Source of the DNA: Sipunculus nudus
Lineage: Eukaryota > Annelida > Sipuncula > Golfingiida > Sipunculidae
NCBI GenBank assembly: GCA_026874595.1
Contig: CM049313.1
Location: forward strand, 43,054,659 to 43,118,658
Length of the DNA: 64,000 bases
Direction: 5' to 3'
Notes under the pieces: model-generated
The model's input: the letters and a program-made list of their open reading frames with translations, nothing else
What the model was told of the DNA's origin: nothing
The model's database searches: none
Shown: positions 1 through 12,191 of the stretch, one piece after another
Numbering within the stretch: position 1 is the first letter of the stretch
How the letters are laid out: each line of letters begins with the position of its first letter
Made by a program: the position numbers and the translations under genes

Positions 1-650
1 ATTTTATCCCACGGTAGACAAACAGACAGACGCTTTGCAAAATGGTTGCAGGTGGCATCACCATTTTTTCCTATGATAAATAGCTATGTGAGATCTATAC
101 ACATGCAAAATATTGGCCCAATCAATCAAATGGTTCCTGTGTTATGAGCTTGAATAACTGCAGCGTTAATGTAGGTGGCGCCACCTGTCATAAAATCCAG
201 AAAGCTGTCCAGGATGTATACACATGCAAAATTTCAGGTGGATAAGTCCAACCAATGCAGAGATATGAGTGATTTTATCCCAAGGCAGATGAACAGATGG
301 ACGCTGTGCAAAATCGGTTGCAGCTGGCGCCACCATATTTTATGTATGTTATAAAGCTATCCAAGGGCTACATGTGTGCAAATATTTTTCCTGATCGGTC
401 AAAAGGTTCCCGAGATATTTGGGTTAATGTGTCAAAACAGACGCACAGATGGACGCACTGGAGAGAGGAAAGGTCAGAGGTCAACGCAAAATATTTTGAC
501 ACCAGTTCACATGTGACCCGATAATCGTGTTAAGTTTCGGAAAAAGCTGTCCAGTGGTCTCAGAGTTCTATTCCGGGAACGAATGCACCGGCGGCAGAAC
601 CTGGTCAAGAACATAGCATCCGCAAAACTTTGTTTTGGCGGATACAACTA
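1..650. repeat. right part of a tandem-core interspersed element (copy 1)
   Basis: This is the end of an array of units of about 276 bp. Units carry the palindrome GGTGGCGCCACC (often imperfect), phrases such as ATACACATGCAAAAT and GAGATATGAG, and AAACAGACGGACGC-type strings. The array decays near 540 and the element seems to stop just after GGCGGATAC (637-645), the inverted complement of GTATCCGCC at the left end of the full copy (52,001-52,009). The left end lies outside the window. An apparent 75-residue open frame here is repeat-derived and recurs at 53,329-53,556. Confidence 0.7.
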
Positions 651-1027
651 AGATGTATCAGCCAGGATATTTTTTATATGTTTTTTTTGCCAGGGAGGAT
701 TATTGGGACAGATGAACGGAGAATATGGTAGCATGTTTTCGAAGAAGAACATTTTTTAATGTTTTTTAGCTTCTTCCCTATAAAATCCAAGAAAATGCAG
801 TAAGCCAAGAAATAAGCAAATTCCAATAGAATTTTTTAGATGACAAATTTTTTGCAAAAAATTTGGTGATGCTAGCTCCTGCCCTTTTTGAGACAGCTTT
901 GACGCACGACGGAAGACGGACAACGCCACACCATTGCATACACTCACAGATTGGTTTAAAATGTAAACCAAGTTTTATCAAACAATTGAAAGCTATAGAT
1001 CCAATAGTTCTAATCTGGGAATTTTGC

Positions 1028-1100
1028 GTCTAGACGATGTGTCTAGACGTCTAGACGCTGTGTCTAGACGTCTAGACACATTGTCCAGACACCAGGCGGG
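1028..1100. repeat. cluster of TCTAGA palindromes (GTCTAGAC units)
   Basis: GTCTAGAC or close variants occur about six times in 60 bp, separated by GATGT and GCTGT spacers. The result is nested self-complementary sequence able to form hairpins. The same cluster is preserved at 54,049-54,115. No coding role is seen. Confidence 0.8.
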
Positions 1101-2529
1101 CCAGGTCAGTTGCCATGGTGATGTCTGGACCCCACCTGGTTGTACTGAGTTACCTCTCGACTTGGCTACTGAAACTCAACATGTTGTCAAATCTGTTTTC
1201 AAACACAGAAAGCCTTTTTTCAATTTGCTACACTGCTTTTTTAAAGCTGCATTTACCCAATCTATTCTTATAAAACTGGCAGAACCCTACCATAGAATAA
1301 TTCTTGTAAAGTTTAAACTGATCAGCTTAACAGTTTCATTATAAAACAGTGTATAAGCTAGAAGAGTCTAAAATTACATTTTCGCTTGTAAACAAGGGAC
1401 CCATGGGTCACGGCGCTCAGCTGTTATATATGATAAAAAATATGATTTGGGAAAGAGGCACATGCTTGTTTTGTGTGGTAATAAATATAAGCTTTATTAT
1501 GAATTGTTGGTGTTTAGCTTATGTATGATTTTGATAGTATCTTTGGAGACAGGGAAGAGGATTGATTTCATTTATTTTATTAACAAATGGAGTGCTATTG
1601 TCACACAGATTTTGACTTTGCCATATAACTTATAAGCAGAAAATATAATTCAAGGGTTAAAGTATTTATTAAAAAAATTTCAAATATTGTCCCAAATATA
1701 ATTTCATTAAAAATAATAAGAGAATCATATGATTTTTTAAAATAAAATATAACTGAAATGATTATTAAATAATATTAAAGAATATATTTATGAATGCATT
1801 CATGAATACATTTTGAAAGTATTTGCACTGGTATTTATATACTTTCAGTTTTACCTGAATTCCCATTCTTATGCAAGAAATTTTATAATGGAGTACATTT
1901 TCATATTCGTATTCAAATACATTTGCAAAGTATTCGCACCATGTCTGGTGTTTATTCAGTTTTCACCAAACAATGATGTTGAGAATCCAGAATATACAAA
2001 ATTCGCACATAAAATTAAATAATGATCATAAGTACCTCATTTTATGGCTTTTATTTATATTAAAATAAATTAATGTAATATATTCATTTTGGACTAATTC
2101 CACATCAATGTACACACTAGACACAGTAGGAATCTAGATTAATATTATCAACTGCACCTTTGTCTATCATGACTTTCCTTCATATGATCCCAAATGATTA
2201 GTAATGAATAATATGATTTATTTTTTTATCATTAAAATTGAACTGAAAAATACCAGGTGACTGCATGGTGTTATTTGGATACATGACATTCTATCCATCG
2301 ATACAAGATTCTTATATCATCAGTAACTGCAAGTTAATTTCCTGTTGTTATCAATTAACAAATTCCTTTTCTATTTTTCTTTAATTTATTATTAAAAACC
2401 AATAAAAATTTATAAATTTATTGTTTAAAGTTACGTTGTTGGTAAAAACTTCTATATGAATTGGGTTGGACACCTGGATCAACTGTGGCTGGCCATAAGC
2501 TGCCTGGCTGCCCTAGTGTATGCCTCACT
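1101..2529. other. AT-rich non-coding stretch
   Basis: No exon, RNA gene or complete element is recognised. Short open frames here are not matched by splice signals and are disrupted in copy 2 (54,116-55,530). A palindromic GACCCATGGGTC next to GCTCAGCTG near 1,398-1,424 resembles the left terminus of the element family described at 2,873-3,177. A more GC-rich patch at 2,455-2,530 is unexplained. Confidence 0.5.
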
Positions 2530-2534
2530 TGCCT

Positions 2535-4086
2535 CAAAGTTGGGCAAAATTTAAGGTACTAATTTTATATTTATACTTATAACTAATAAAATTTGGGTAT
2601 TCAATTGAATCTTGATTAAATAATGTTAAATCCCTGACAAAAAATCTCTAGTTTCAGCAATCCTCTTGTTAAGGAAGTAAATATATTTCTTGATTTTTTA
2701 CAGAGTGCAATATGTTAGGGCCCATAACTTAAAACAATTACGCAACACTAACATCATTTTTGGCATGTGCATAGATAAAGTATAGAAAAGGATGTATATT
2801 ATATATGATTAAAGTCAGATTAGTGGTTTTGATATTAGGCAGTCTTGAAGTGTAACCATGGTTTTTAATGGAACAAGTGACCCAGGGATCATGACGCTCA
2901 GCTGACCAGGAAGACATTGACAAAAGTAATTTTATCATCTGAATGTCAAATTTGAATGAAATACTTTTTCCAAACTTGACCTTTTGTATAAAATCATCCA
3001 GTATTCATTGAGGTACTATGGAGCTCTGTAGCATGAAGGATATGGGTAACAGACACCTATTTTCAAGGTTTACAAGATGACTTTTCAGGGGTCTCCCAGC
3101 ATGTCAAAAAATAAAATTCTAGGTCCAGTTATTATGATTTGTGCCCTGTTAACAGATGACTTACAGTCAGCTGAGCTAAAAATGAAGTTTTTCAATAATA
3201 TCTTGAAGGTATTAAGTCCTAGTGACCAAATTCTTGGCATGGTAGGGTATTTTGGAGACATCTAATTGTATGCCAAATTTTAGGAAATCAGAGCTGAAGC
3301 TGGGGAGCAGAGCTCTTGCAAACTGCATAACACTAGCTTGATGTAAACAATATGTTACATGGTGCTTGAAAACTTGAATAAAATCTACAGTTTTTGATCA
3401 ACTGGTTTCAAATATTTGGGGTAAACAGACAAAATGTTAACAAAAACATGCTGTAAAAATAAAATCCACAGTACTTACAGGAAACAAACGTGCCATGGTA
3501 AAAGTTGGGCAAAATTTAAGATATCAATTTTTTATTTTTGTTATTATTTTTTAAAAAATTTAAGATTTTTATCCAAATTTGGGTATACAATTAAATTTTG
3601 ATTAATGAAAGTTATATTACTGGAAAAAAAGTCCATAGCTTTAACATGTTTTGTGTTAAGTGATCAAATATCCTTCCTGATTTTTTACAAAATGCATTAT
3701 GTTTGGGCCCATAACTTTTCAAAATTATACAATACAGACATAATTTCTGGCATGTACATAGGAACTAAATAGAGGGATATTTATGGTAAATATGAGGCAA
3801 AACAGATGAGTGGTATTGATATTAGGCAGTCCTGAAGTGTGAAAATATGTTTTTAATAAAAAATTCAGGTTTTTCCTTAATTTCTCAAAGGAACGAAGTC
3901 GCAAAGACCCAGTTTTCGGCTTGGTAGGAGATCTTGGGGACTTCTAACATTATGCCAAATTTTGGATTCCTAGGTCTTACGGTTTCAAAACGTGCCATAT
4001 CTACGGACGGACGGACGAACAACCGGACGGACGACGGACAATGGACCACGACTATAGCTCAGATGACTTATGGTCAGCTGAGCTAA
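2535..4086 (+). repeat. degenerate tandem duplication, units about 655 bp
   Basis: Two diverged units share ordered landmarks: AACGTGCCATGGT (second unit), AAAGTTGGGCAAAATTTAAG, TTTGGGCCCATAACTT and GATATTAGGCAGTC.TGAAGTGTG/A. The first begins near 2,535 and is interrupted by an insertion at 2,873-3,177. The second begins near 3,470. It ends in the GACGGACGGAC...GCTATAGCTCAGATGACTTATGGTCAGCTGAGCTAA-type 3' terminus common to repeats in this window. Equivalent units in copy 2 start near 55,738 and 56,397. Confidence 0.65.
2873..3177 (+). mobile_element. copy-1-specific insertion of a short non-autonomous element
   Basis: Copy 2 (around 56,098-56,103) has an empty site reading AATGGAAAAATGAAG. 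Copy 1 has about 305 bp between AATGGA and AAATGAAG. The left end reads ACAAGTGACCC followed by GCTCAGCTG, and the right end reads CAGCTGAGCTAA. Thus GCTCAGCTG and CAGCTGAGC form a 9-bp subterminal inverted repeat. No coding capacity is seen. The class is uncertain: the CTAA end is Helitron-like, but the left end is not the expected TC. Confidence 0.65.
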
Positions 4087-6412
4087 CAAGTGACCTATGG
4101 GTCATGACGCTCAGCTGCCAAGCATGACCTGCGACATCATGGGCTGCAATTCACAACTTCTAGTAAAATTGTTGCAGAACCTATATGCCAGGAACTAATC
4201 CCACAGCTTGCCCGATACCTGTCAGTCTCAAAAGGAATACCACACAGGCCATATATAAGATCAAAATATAGCAAAAGATAAAGGAAATCCATGCAAGAAT
4301 TATTGTGAAACGGGTGCTTCCATATTAATTTTTATTCAATACAAGCCAACTGTACTGAGCTTTCATAAATGATGGTCATATTTATTAAGAAAACTTTGAC
4401 CCAAGGCAAGATTACATTAATATACATCCCACTGCATTCACTTTAATAGTTCTTGAGATAATATGTTCTAAAGGAATTTAAAGATGGCGTCCTGGTGGCC
4501 ATATTGGATTTCTGACAGGTCGGAAATTGAACAACAAACATCCTCTAAAAGGGACCAAACATCATGAAAAAATCACAGAAACTGTCCTGGCAAAAGGATT
4601 TCTAAAATGGCAACCTGGCAGACATAATGATTTTCTGACAAGTCACACATCCTCCAATAAGACGCTAAACTTGTAGCAATTGCTTCAAAGAATGTAACAG
4701 TTATGAATGTCCAAAACAATTCAAAAGGCATGATCAGGTTGGAGAGCTCTCATATCAGATTTATGAACATGCAAATGTAAAAAGTGCAAGGCCAATTTGT
4801 TTTAATTATCAGCTTGCTATTCAATGGGGTCAGCAGGGTAGGTAAACTGCAAAACCTAAAAGAAAAGAAATGCAGAAAGCATCACTAAGAGTCTTGTAAT
4901 CAAATAAAGCCATCCTAAATCCAGGTACAGACCCACATGTTATCAGAACAAACACTTGCTGGTATATCTGATGATTTGTATAATAATATTCAGATATCTA
5001 GAAAACTAAGTTTATTGCTATGATTCCATGATATAACTGCAAAATGTTCCCATCATTTTATAAATCAGTAGCTAAACTTAACACTTAACTCTCATAGTCT
5101 TAATGCCTGGCCAAAGCATTCCGGCAACAGTGTTTTTGTTATGCACTAATGATATATCCTTATCACTCCATGAGCTGATACAAAAGGGAGTCATATATCA
5201 CAAGTGTCACTGACAATTATGGGCACATAGTGAGATGTACCAGTTGTGAGTGCCATATGGTTATATATACAAGAAAACAAGAAATATAGAGATGGTCTAC
5301 AAAATAAGTTATTGAGAACATCCCTGACCTATGACCTTGGCCTTTTGCCCACATATCAACTGGATTCTTTCTAAATGATGGGTAACTACTAACCACTTAC
5401 ATCTGGCCGGGTGTAATTACTTGGCAACCAATGAGTGAATAACTTAGACCTGCAACCTTTAACCTCCTGACCAGCTGACCTCAAAATCAATTAGTTATTT
5501 CTTCATGCAAAAAGACCCATAAATATGAAATTTGAATCAAATTCAGTGATGCATAGATGTGGCATATGTGAAAGACTGAAGGTTTGGGTTGAACAGTTTC
5601 ACTTGAAATATGTTCACAAGCATTTAGAACAATATTGTGACCTTGACCTTTGACCTTTTGAACTCAACATCAATAGGCTTCTTCTCCTATTGGTAGGTAA
5701 GCCATATATAACAGATGGAAAGTATAGATTGAAAAGTTTGCTGAAAATGACTCCACGCAAGAAGAGGGTGCTGTGAACTTGACCTTTGACCTCAAAATCA
5801 ACAGGTCTTTTCCCCTGTTGGTAGAGAAGCGATATCAGTGCTGAAAGGTTTGAAATGAAAGGTCTAGCTTGAAATGTGTCCACAACCTTTTCAAAGAAGT
5901 GGATCCTGTGACCCTGACCTTTGACCTTGTGACCTCAACATCTATAGGATTCTTCTGCCACTTAGTAGGTGAGCTATATGTGAAAGATCAAAGAATTGGG
6001 ATGAAAGGTTTGGTTTAAAATGCATCCTAAGGCTTTTCAAAGAAGTTGGTTCTGTGACCTTGACCTTTGACCTTGTGACCTCAAAATGATTACGGTTCTT
6101 CCCCTGTTGGTAGGTGAGCTGTATGTGAAAGATGGAAGGTTTGGGATGAAAATTTTGGCTAAAAGAATTATTTCTGGGGGGTGCAAACACACTCCATAAC
6201 TTCGAGAATATAGGTCGCAGTGACCTAATTTCAGGTTTGAAAGGAGATCTTTTTAGAAACTCTATGACTGCATAGGGTTCATGGCCCTAGCCCCTATGGT
6301 TACGATTTGTGCCCTGCTAACGGACGGACGGCCGGCCGGACGGACAGACGGAAGGACGCCGGACAAAGACCCATCGCTATAGCCCAGCATGACTGAAAGT
6401 CAGCTGAGTTAA
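4087..6412 (+). mobile_element. copy-1-specific 2.3-kb insertion, same terminal family, composite
   Basis: The empty site in copy 2 (about 56,993-57,003) reads GAGCTAAAAACAGATC. In copy 1 the insert begins CAAGTGACCTATGGGTC and ends AGTCAGCTGAGTTA. It landed at the 3' end of a pre-existing repeat of the same family. Inside are a unique AT-rich stretch (4,100-5,300), a tandem array rich in TGACCTTTGACC (5,320-6,180), an ERE-like palindrome (6,212-6,226) and a GACGGACGG-rich 3' region (6,320-6,360). No protein-coding gene is recognised. Confidence 0.65.
5320..6180 (+). repeat. tandem repeat, period about 136-146 bp, with DR1 motifs
   Basis: Each unit contains TGACCTTTGACC (5,644-5,655; 5,780-5,791; 5,915-5,926; 6,061-6,072; spacings 136, 135 and 146). 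It is followed by CCCCTGTTGGTAGGTGAGC-like and GAAAGATGGAAGG-like text. Related degenerate arrays occur at 13,690-14,170, 30,190-31,000 and 62,720-63,190. TGACCTTTGACC is the complement of a DR1 nuclear-receptor site; any function is inference. Confidence 0.75.
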
Positions 6413-6625
6413 AAACAGATCAATGTAGGTGGCGCCACCAATACCTCAATTTCAAATATGACATATGTGACAAACATTGGCATAAAATTTGGTGACGATA
6501 GCTCTAGACGTTTCTGAGATTTTAATTTTAGTGTGCTCTTTTGAACAGATGACCAAATTCAACCTTCTGTAACTCTACCAAAATTCTCCGAACTAGAACC
6601 ATTCGAACAAACTTGAAAAAGATTG

Positions 6626-8167
6626 TTCCAGGGATCACTTCTGTGAAATACTGAACAATTTGGCTAGACAGTTTCGGAGAAGATTATTAAAAGCTTTTTT
6701 TAGCTTTTTTCCCTATAAAATCTCAGAAAATGCAGTTAGAAAAAAATAAACAAAATCCGATAGAGTTTTTCAGATGACTGTTTATTTGAAAAAAAAAATT
6801 GGTGATGCTAGCTCCTGCCATTTTTGAGAAAGCTATGGTTAACGTACAGACGACGCACGACCTACGACGGACGACGCTGCACCATCGCATAAGCTCACAG
6901 GTTCGCTAAACATTATGGTTTTAAAGTTTAACAGTTGAGACATGTACAAGAGTAGTCCCATAGAACATTGCCTGACTGGAAGAGGTTCGTTTTGTTTAGG
7001 TAGGATGGGTAACAACTAACAGATGGTGGACGTTTGAAAGAAGACAGCATACGCTGTGACATGATAATAGTGTCAAAAAAAAGAGAAACATCAGAATCAA
7101 TATTGATAAATGATATATTTATTTCCCGGCCAAACTTAACTCAAGAAGCTATACATGGCAGATCAAAAATACCCAACAAACAAAAGCTTTATACATGCAA
7201 AGTATATGAATTTTAATACAGATATACAACTTCCAAACCCTGATAAATATGCATAACTCAGGCCTGCAACAATATTACAAATTCTATCCAAACTACACCA
7301 TCGGTCCTCGTGTCTCAAAATGCCACAAACATTTATGTTGAGAGACTAAAAGTTCAATGATTATCTAATCAAAATGCTGCAGACTTACTTTTATATACAG
7401 TGGTCTTTGCCTTCTTGTTGCCACAGGACGACATTATATTATAAGATACTTAAGTGAAGAATAACTACTATTAGGGATTCATTATATTTAAGTAAAGGGG
7501 TGTTTCCATATGAATGTATATGCGTACATGCATGAAAAAAAATCGCTAGTATGATTTTGGGACTGTGTTTCCAAGTTTCCGTCAGCGTTTTAGCCATACA
7601 AGAATCAGTAGGCACCAGTATTTGGTCAGCCTAACTTGACAGACAGTACGCTGGGCGTATAGACCCTTTAATGTCAGAGGGTATATATGGCGCTAACAAC
7701 GTATATGAGTATGAGCGTGAAAATCGTCACGAGCAATTTTCACGCACAGGGTTTGCGTGAAGTCAAGGATTCGGGGTAAAATGATGCGCACATGGAAGCA
7801 CCGCTATTTTGTTCATGCATATACGCACATACGCGCACAAGGAAACACCGCTTTGAACTGATAATATCTGCACCAAAAGAGTGAATAAAGTTCAGAATTT
7901 GTCCTAAACTAACCTGTGATCGTCATGTCAATGAAATGTCATGGAGACGATAACTGGTGGCATTAAACAATTTCTACAGAAGAGCTGACTTTATGACTAT
8001 TATAAACAGTTAATTTTACATAATGTGTTATAAAACTATGTACACATACAGACAATTTATACATATCACACCCCCTCATTTTACCATATTTTTGTTTCTT
8101 ACCATCTCAAAATGATTTGTCTACTGGCTCCATATGGCCTCAAAATAACTCTATATCGATAAGATTT
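6626..8167 (+). repeat. tandem duplication unit A1 (1.54 kb)
   Basis: This unit is a direct repeat of 8,168-9,724, both beginning TTCCAGGGATCA and ending with CTCTATATCGATAAGA. Copy 2 of the large duplication has one unit only (57,209-58,730), flanked on the left as A1 and on the right as A2. The tandem event is therefore specific to copy 1, or was lost from copy 2. The unit carries a short inverted-repeat element (7,494-7,854) and no recognised gene. Confidence 0.9.
7494..7854. mobile_element. MITE-like element with terminal inverted repeats (in unit A1)
   Basis: The left end AAAGGGGTGTTTCC and the right end GGAAACACCGCTTT are inverted complements with one mismatch. The inversion extends inward through an alternating ATATGCGTACATGCATGAA-like segment. 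A subterminal copy of the same motif (GGAAGCACCGCTATTTT, near 7,794-7,810) also occurs. No open frame. Target-site duplication is not clear. Copies are at 9,049-9,415 and 58,086-58,421, the latter with a 24-bp internal deletion. Confidence 0.6.
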
Positions 8168-9724
8168 TTCCAGGGATCATTTCTGTGAAATACTGGACAA
8201 TTTGGCTAGACAGTTTCGGAGAAGAAGATTATTAAAAGCTTTTTTTTTTAGCCTTTTCCCCTATAAAATCTCAGAAAATGCAGTTAGAAAAAAAATAAAC
8301 AAAATCCGATAGAGTTTTTCAGATGACTGTTTATTTGCAAAAAAATTGGTGATGCTAGCTCCTGCCATTTTTGAGATAGCTTTGCTTAACGTACAGACGA
8401 CGCACGACCTACGACGGACGACGCTGCACCATCGCATAAGCTCACAGGTTCGCTGAACATTCTGATTTTAAAGTTTAACTGTTGAGACATGTACAAGTGT
8501 AGTCTCACAGAACATTGCCTGACTGGGAGAGGTTCGTTTTGTTTAGGTAGGATGGGTAACAACTAACAGATGGTGGACGTTTGAAAGAAGACAGCAGACG
8601 CTGTGACATGATAATTAATAGTGTCAAAAAAAAAGAGAAACATCAGAATCAATATTGATAAATGATATATTTATTTCCCGGCCAAACTTAACTCAAGAAG
8701 CTATACATGGCATATCAAAAATACCCAACAAACAAAAGCTTTATACATGCAAGTATATGAAGAATTTTAATACAGATATACAACTTCCAACCCCTGATAA
8801 ATATGCATAACTCAGGCCTGCAACAATATTACAAATTCGTATCCAAACTACACCATCGGTCCTCGTGTCTCAAAATGCCACAAACATTTATGTTGAGAGA
8901 CTAAAAGTTCAATGATTATCTAATCAAAATGCTGCAGACTTACTTTTATATACAGTGGTCTTTGCCTTCTTGTTGCCACGGGACGACACTATATTATAAG
9001 ATACTTAAATGAAGAATAACTACTATTAGGGATTCATTATATTAAAGTAAAGGGGCGTTTCCATATGCGTTTACATGCGTACATGCATGAAAGAAATCGC
9101 TAGTATGATTTTGGGACTGTGTTTCCAAGTTTCCGTCAGCGTTTTAGCCTTTAGCCATACAAGAATCAGTAGGCACCAGTATTTGGTCAGCCTAACTTAA
9201 CAGACAGTACGCTGGGCGTATAGACCCTGTAATGTCAGAGGGTATATATGGCGCTAACAACGTATATGAGTATGAGCGTGAAAATCGTCACGAGCAATTT
9301 TCACCTACAGGGTTTGCGTGAACTCAAGGATTCGGGGTAAAATGATGCGCACATGGAAGCACCGCTATTTTGTTCATGCATATACGCACATACGCGCACA
9401 AGGAAACACCGCTTTGAACTGATAATATCTGCAACAAAAGAGTAAATAAAGTTCAGAATTTGTCCTAAACTAACCTGTGATCGTCATGTCAATGAAATGT
9501 CATGGAGACGATAACTGATGGCATTAAACAATTTCTACAGAAGAGCTGACTTTATGACTATTATAAACAGTTAATTTTACATGATGTGTTATAAAACTAT
9601 GTACACATACAGACAATTTATACATATCACACCCCCTCATTTTACCATATTTTTGTTTCTTACCATCTCAAAATGATTTGTCTTCTGGCTCCATGTGGCC
9701 TCAAAATAACTCTATATCGATAAG
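8168..9724 (+). repeat. tandem duplication unit A2 (1.56 kb)
   Basis: This is the second unit of the head-to-tail pair. It differs from A1 by scattered substitutions and small indels. An example is CGTTTAGCCTTTAGCC near 9,140, where A1 has a single TTTTAGCC. A2 continues into AAACCTTCATTCTATG, as copy 2 does at 58,731. Confidence 0.9.
9049..9415. mobile_element. MITE-like element (in unit A2)
   Basis: This is the same element as at 7,494-7,854, carried along by the tandem duplication rather than by a new insertion, because its flanks are also duplicated. Confidence 0.6.
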
Positions 9725-12160
9725 AAACCTTCATTCTATGAAATTCCATATTCAACACTGGATACTTTGCACTTTGGTATATATGAAGTCTGTTTAATAC
9801 CAAAACTGGCCACCAGGTGTCAGGACAGGACATTTTGCCAATATTGTGGTTGGATTTACCATGAACAGTTCTCTAAACTTATTTTATACATAATGTAATT
9901 GCATTTGAAAGTTGTTGGTTATGTTATTAGGCAAAATAAAACTGAAATAGAACACAACAAACGACATCTGCAGATGTGTCAAGCACCTCTGGCACAACAA
10001 AACTGGTTTGATACCAGGAGAGACAAAGCCCCTGAATTATAGTGTATGACTTCTGTCCTATTTAATAAATAGAAAATAAAACTGCATATCTGATTCATGG
10101 AAAAGACCATGGTTTCTGAAACCTTCCTTTGTTTATCAAATTGTCTCAGAATAAAATAAAGCTATCTGACAAGACATAGCTATGTACCTTTGTGAAGGTT
10201 GACATTTCTTGTCATATACAAGTACATGTAGATTCTACCAAAACTGCTATATAACAAATTTACTTACAACAGACATCAAACTGCTATAGCAAAACAGTCA
10301 TAAAAGTGCATTTTGTCATTCAAAAAGTAGCCCTGAAATAGTTTATACAAAAACCTTGCTTTAATAATATCAAATCCCTTATAACTACTAGTATTTCACT
10401 ACACTTTTTCAGTTTTTTTTTTCAGATAACATTTATTCACCACAAAAATCAGTACTTACCAAGTTTCTATGTCATAATAGTGATTCAAACTGTGCTGATA
10501 AAATATATAAACTATAGCTCATGAAAAACTAATACACACAAAGCTCTGTGGCATATGTATTATCCCTGAAGCTCGGCAATGTATATAATACACACAGACC
10601 CAAGTCAAAGGCTGCTGTGCCACAAATGCTTACGCAGACACATTCCATGTTTTGGTGATAGCCATTCAAATGCAACAAAAAAGTACACCTGGAACAAAAC
10701 TATAATCTCTAGAGCTGTTTTGTTCTACTAGCAGGTCAAATACCAGACCACTTAAGTGTTCACACAATATCATAGTACCAAATACTTAATACAAGGAATA
10801 TAGGTATGGCTGGCAAATGGTATCTGATATGATATCCAACAAAATTTGAACAAGGATTAGCTGGTTGTCTGATGGTATCTGATATCATTTCCAACGTAAT
10901 GTGAACAAGAGTTTGCTCTACATTAAGAACCAAAGTTTGAAACTTTGATGTGTTGATAATATCAATTAATGGCATGTATTGGATATCAGTCAGTTCAAAA
11001 TTATTAAAGATGAGCAAAATTATTAAATGCACATTGTTAAATACATTTATTTGCATACATTTGAAAAGATGACATAATGACATGATATAATCAGAACCTG
11101 GTGATAGAAAAATATGTTTGATATCAGGATGTCAATATGGAAGAGGAAGTTCTTGATTCATGCTTTTTAAAAACAGCCAGATTTATTAGAATTCACCCTC
11201 AAACAGATGTTTAAGCCTGCTAACAGGCATTCATATATCCTACTGATGAGCATTTTATTGTTTAAGATGATAAATTTTATTTCTTTATCGATCAGTTCAG
11301 ATCTAATGTCACATTAAATCTTTTCAGATCTTTTCCTTGTTAAAGAATATAACAGTATGGACAGTCTTTCTAATATCCATCAGCAGTTCACATACATGTA
11401 TGAATATCAATTGCTAGTGTACACCATCAGCTCTTATCATTGGCTAAAGGTAGGTCAGGGTGCATTAATGAGCAACAATTAAACCAGATCAGTGTATATT
11501 AAAGATTGGGATAGCCCTGGCCAGTGTCTTCAAACCATCAAGTCAGTTGCACCTATGCTTTCACAGACCTTGATTCAGCGACCCACTCTGGGTGTCTAAT
11601 CATGAAAAATGTACAAGGCAACTGAACCGATCAAATGACTTGCATAAACCAGTTTTATGTGGCTGCTGATGCTACATCTAGACCAAACATTCAGCATTGC
11701 CTAAAGGGCACGGCGAGTTTGACCGATCAAATAAAGCCATGTAAACCTGTCCCATTTCTGATGCTCTTGTTCAGACAGCGTGTGAATAGTGTAATATTTA
11801 CATGTTTGTTGTTGGCCTAGATTGACAGTTTTTATTATGTCCATCATACATGAAACAGGTGCCAGTGTGGCTCTTCGAATCAGTCTGTGAAAGCGCACTG
11901 CCACAGACAATGTAGTATGAAGATGCGTATCCAGCTTAATTTTCATTTTCCAAAACACAGTTACTGAAGTATAATGATCTTCACTTAAAGGATCTTGATT
12001 CACAAACATCTTACATACAGTAGAGGGTCTTTTAACTGAGCATCATTTATCCAAAAGATCATTTATTTAAAATCAGAACAAAGAAAAATAATTTGTAGAG
12101 CTGGTAAAAAATTCATCCAAATCCAAACAAATGTACAAAGATTAGCAGGGGGCAATAATG
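9725..12160. other. non-coding stretch downstream of PRRC1
   Basis: No exon or element with clear ends is recognised. Minus-strand open frames at 10,760-11,083 and 11,701-12,009 are nearly identical in copy 2, but so is all the surrounding DNA. They lack domains and convincing splice borders. The region could be intergenic, or a longer alternative 3' UTR of PRRC1. Confidence 0.45.
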
Positions 12161-12178
12161 CAGTTTTTTTCAGGACAA

Positions 12179-12184
12179 TTTATT
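12179..12184 (-). terminator. candidate polyadenylation signal for the PRRC1-like gene
   Basis: The minus strand reads AATAAA here, about 635 nt downstream of the PRRC1 stop codon. This would give a 3' UTR of roughly 650 nt. The site is retained in copy 2 at 61,224-61,229. Other AATAAA strings occur nearby, so the choice is tentative. Confidence 0.4.
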
Positions 12185-12191
12185 AATAATT

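Noticed and set aside
297-524. 75-residue open frame, nearly repeated at 53,329-53,556
   Set aside because: It lies within the tandem-core repeat, and both copies are explained by the duplication. No start context, domain or splice signals.
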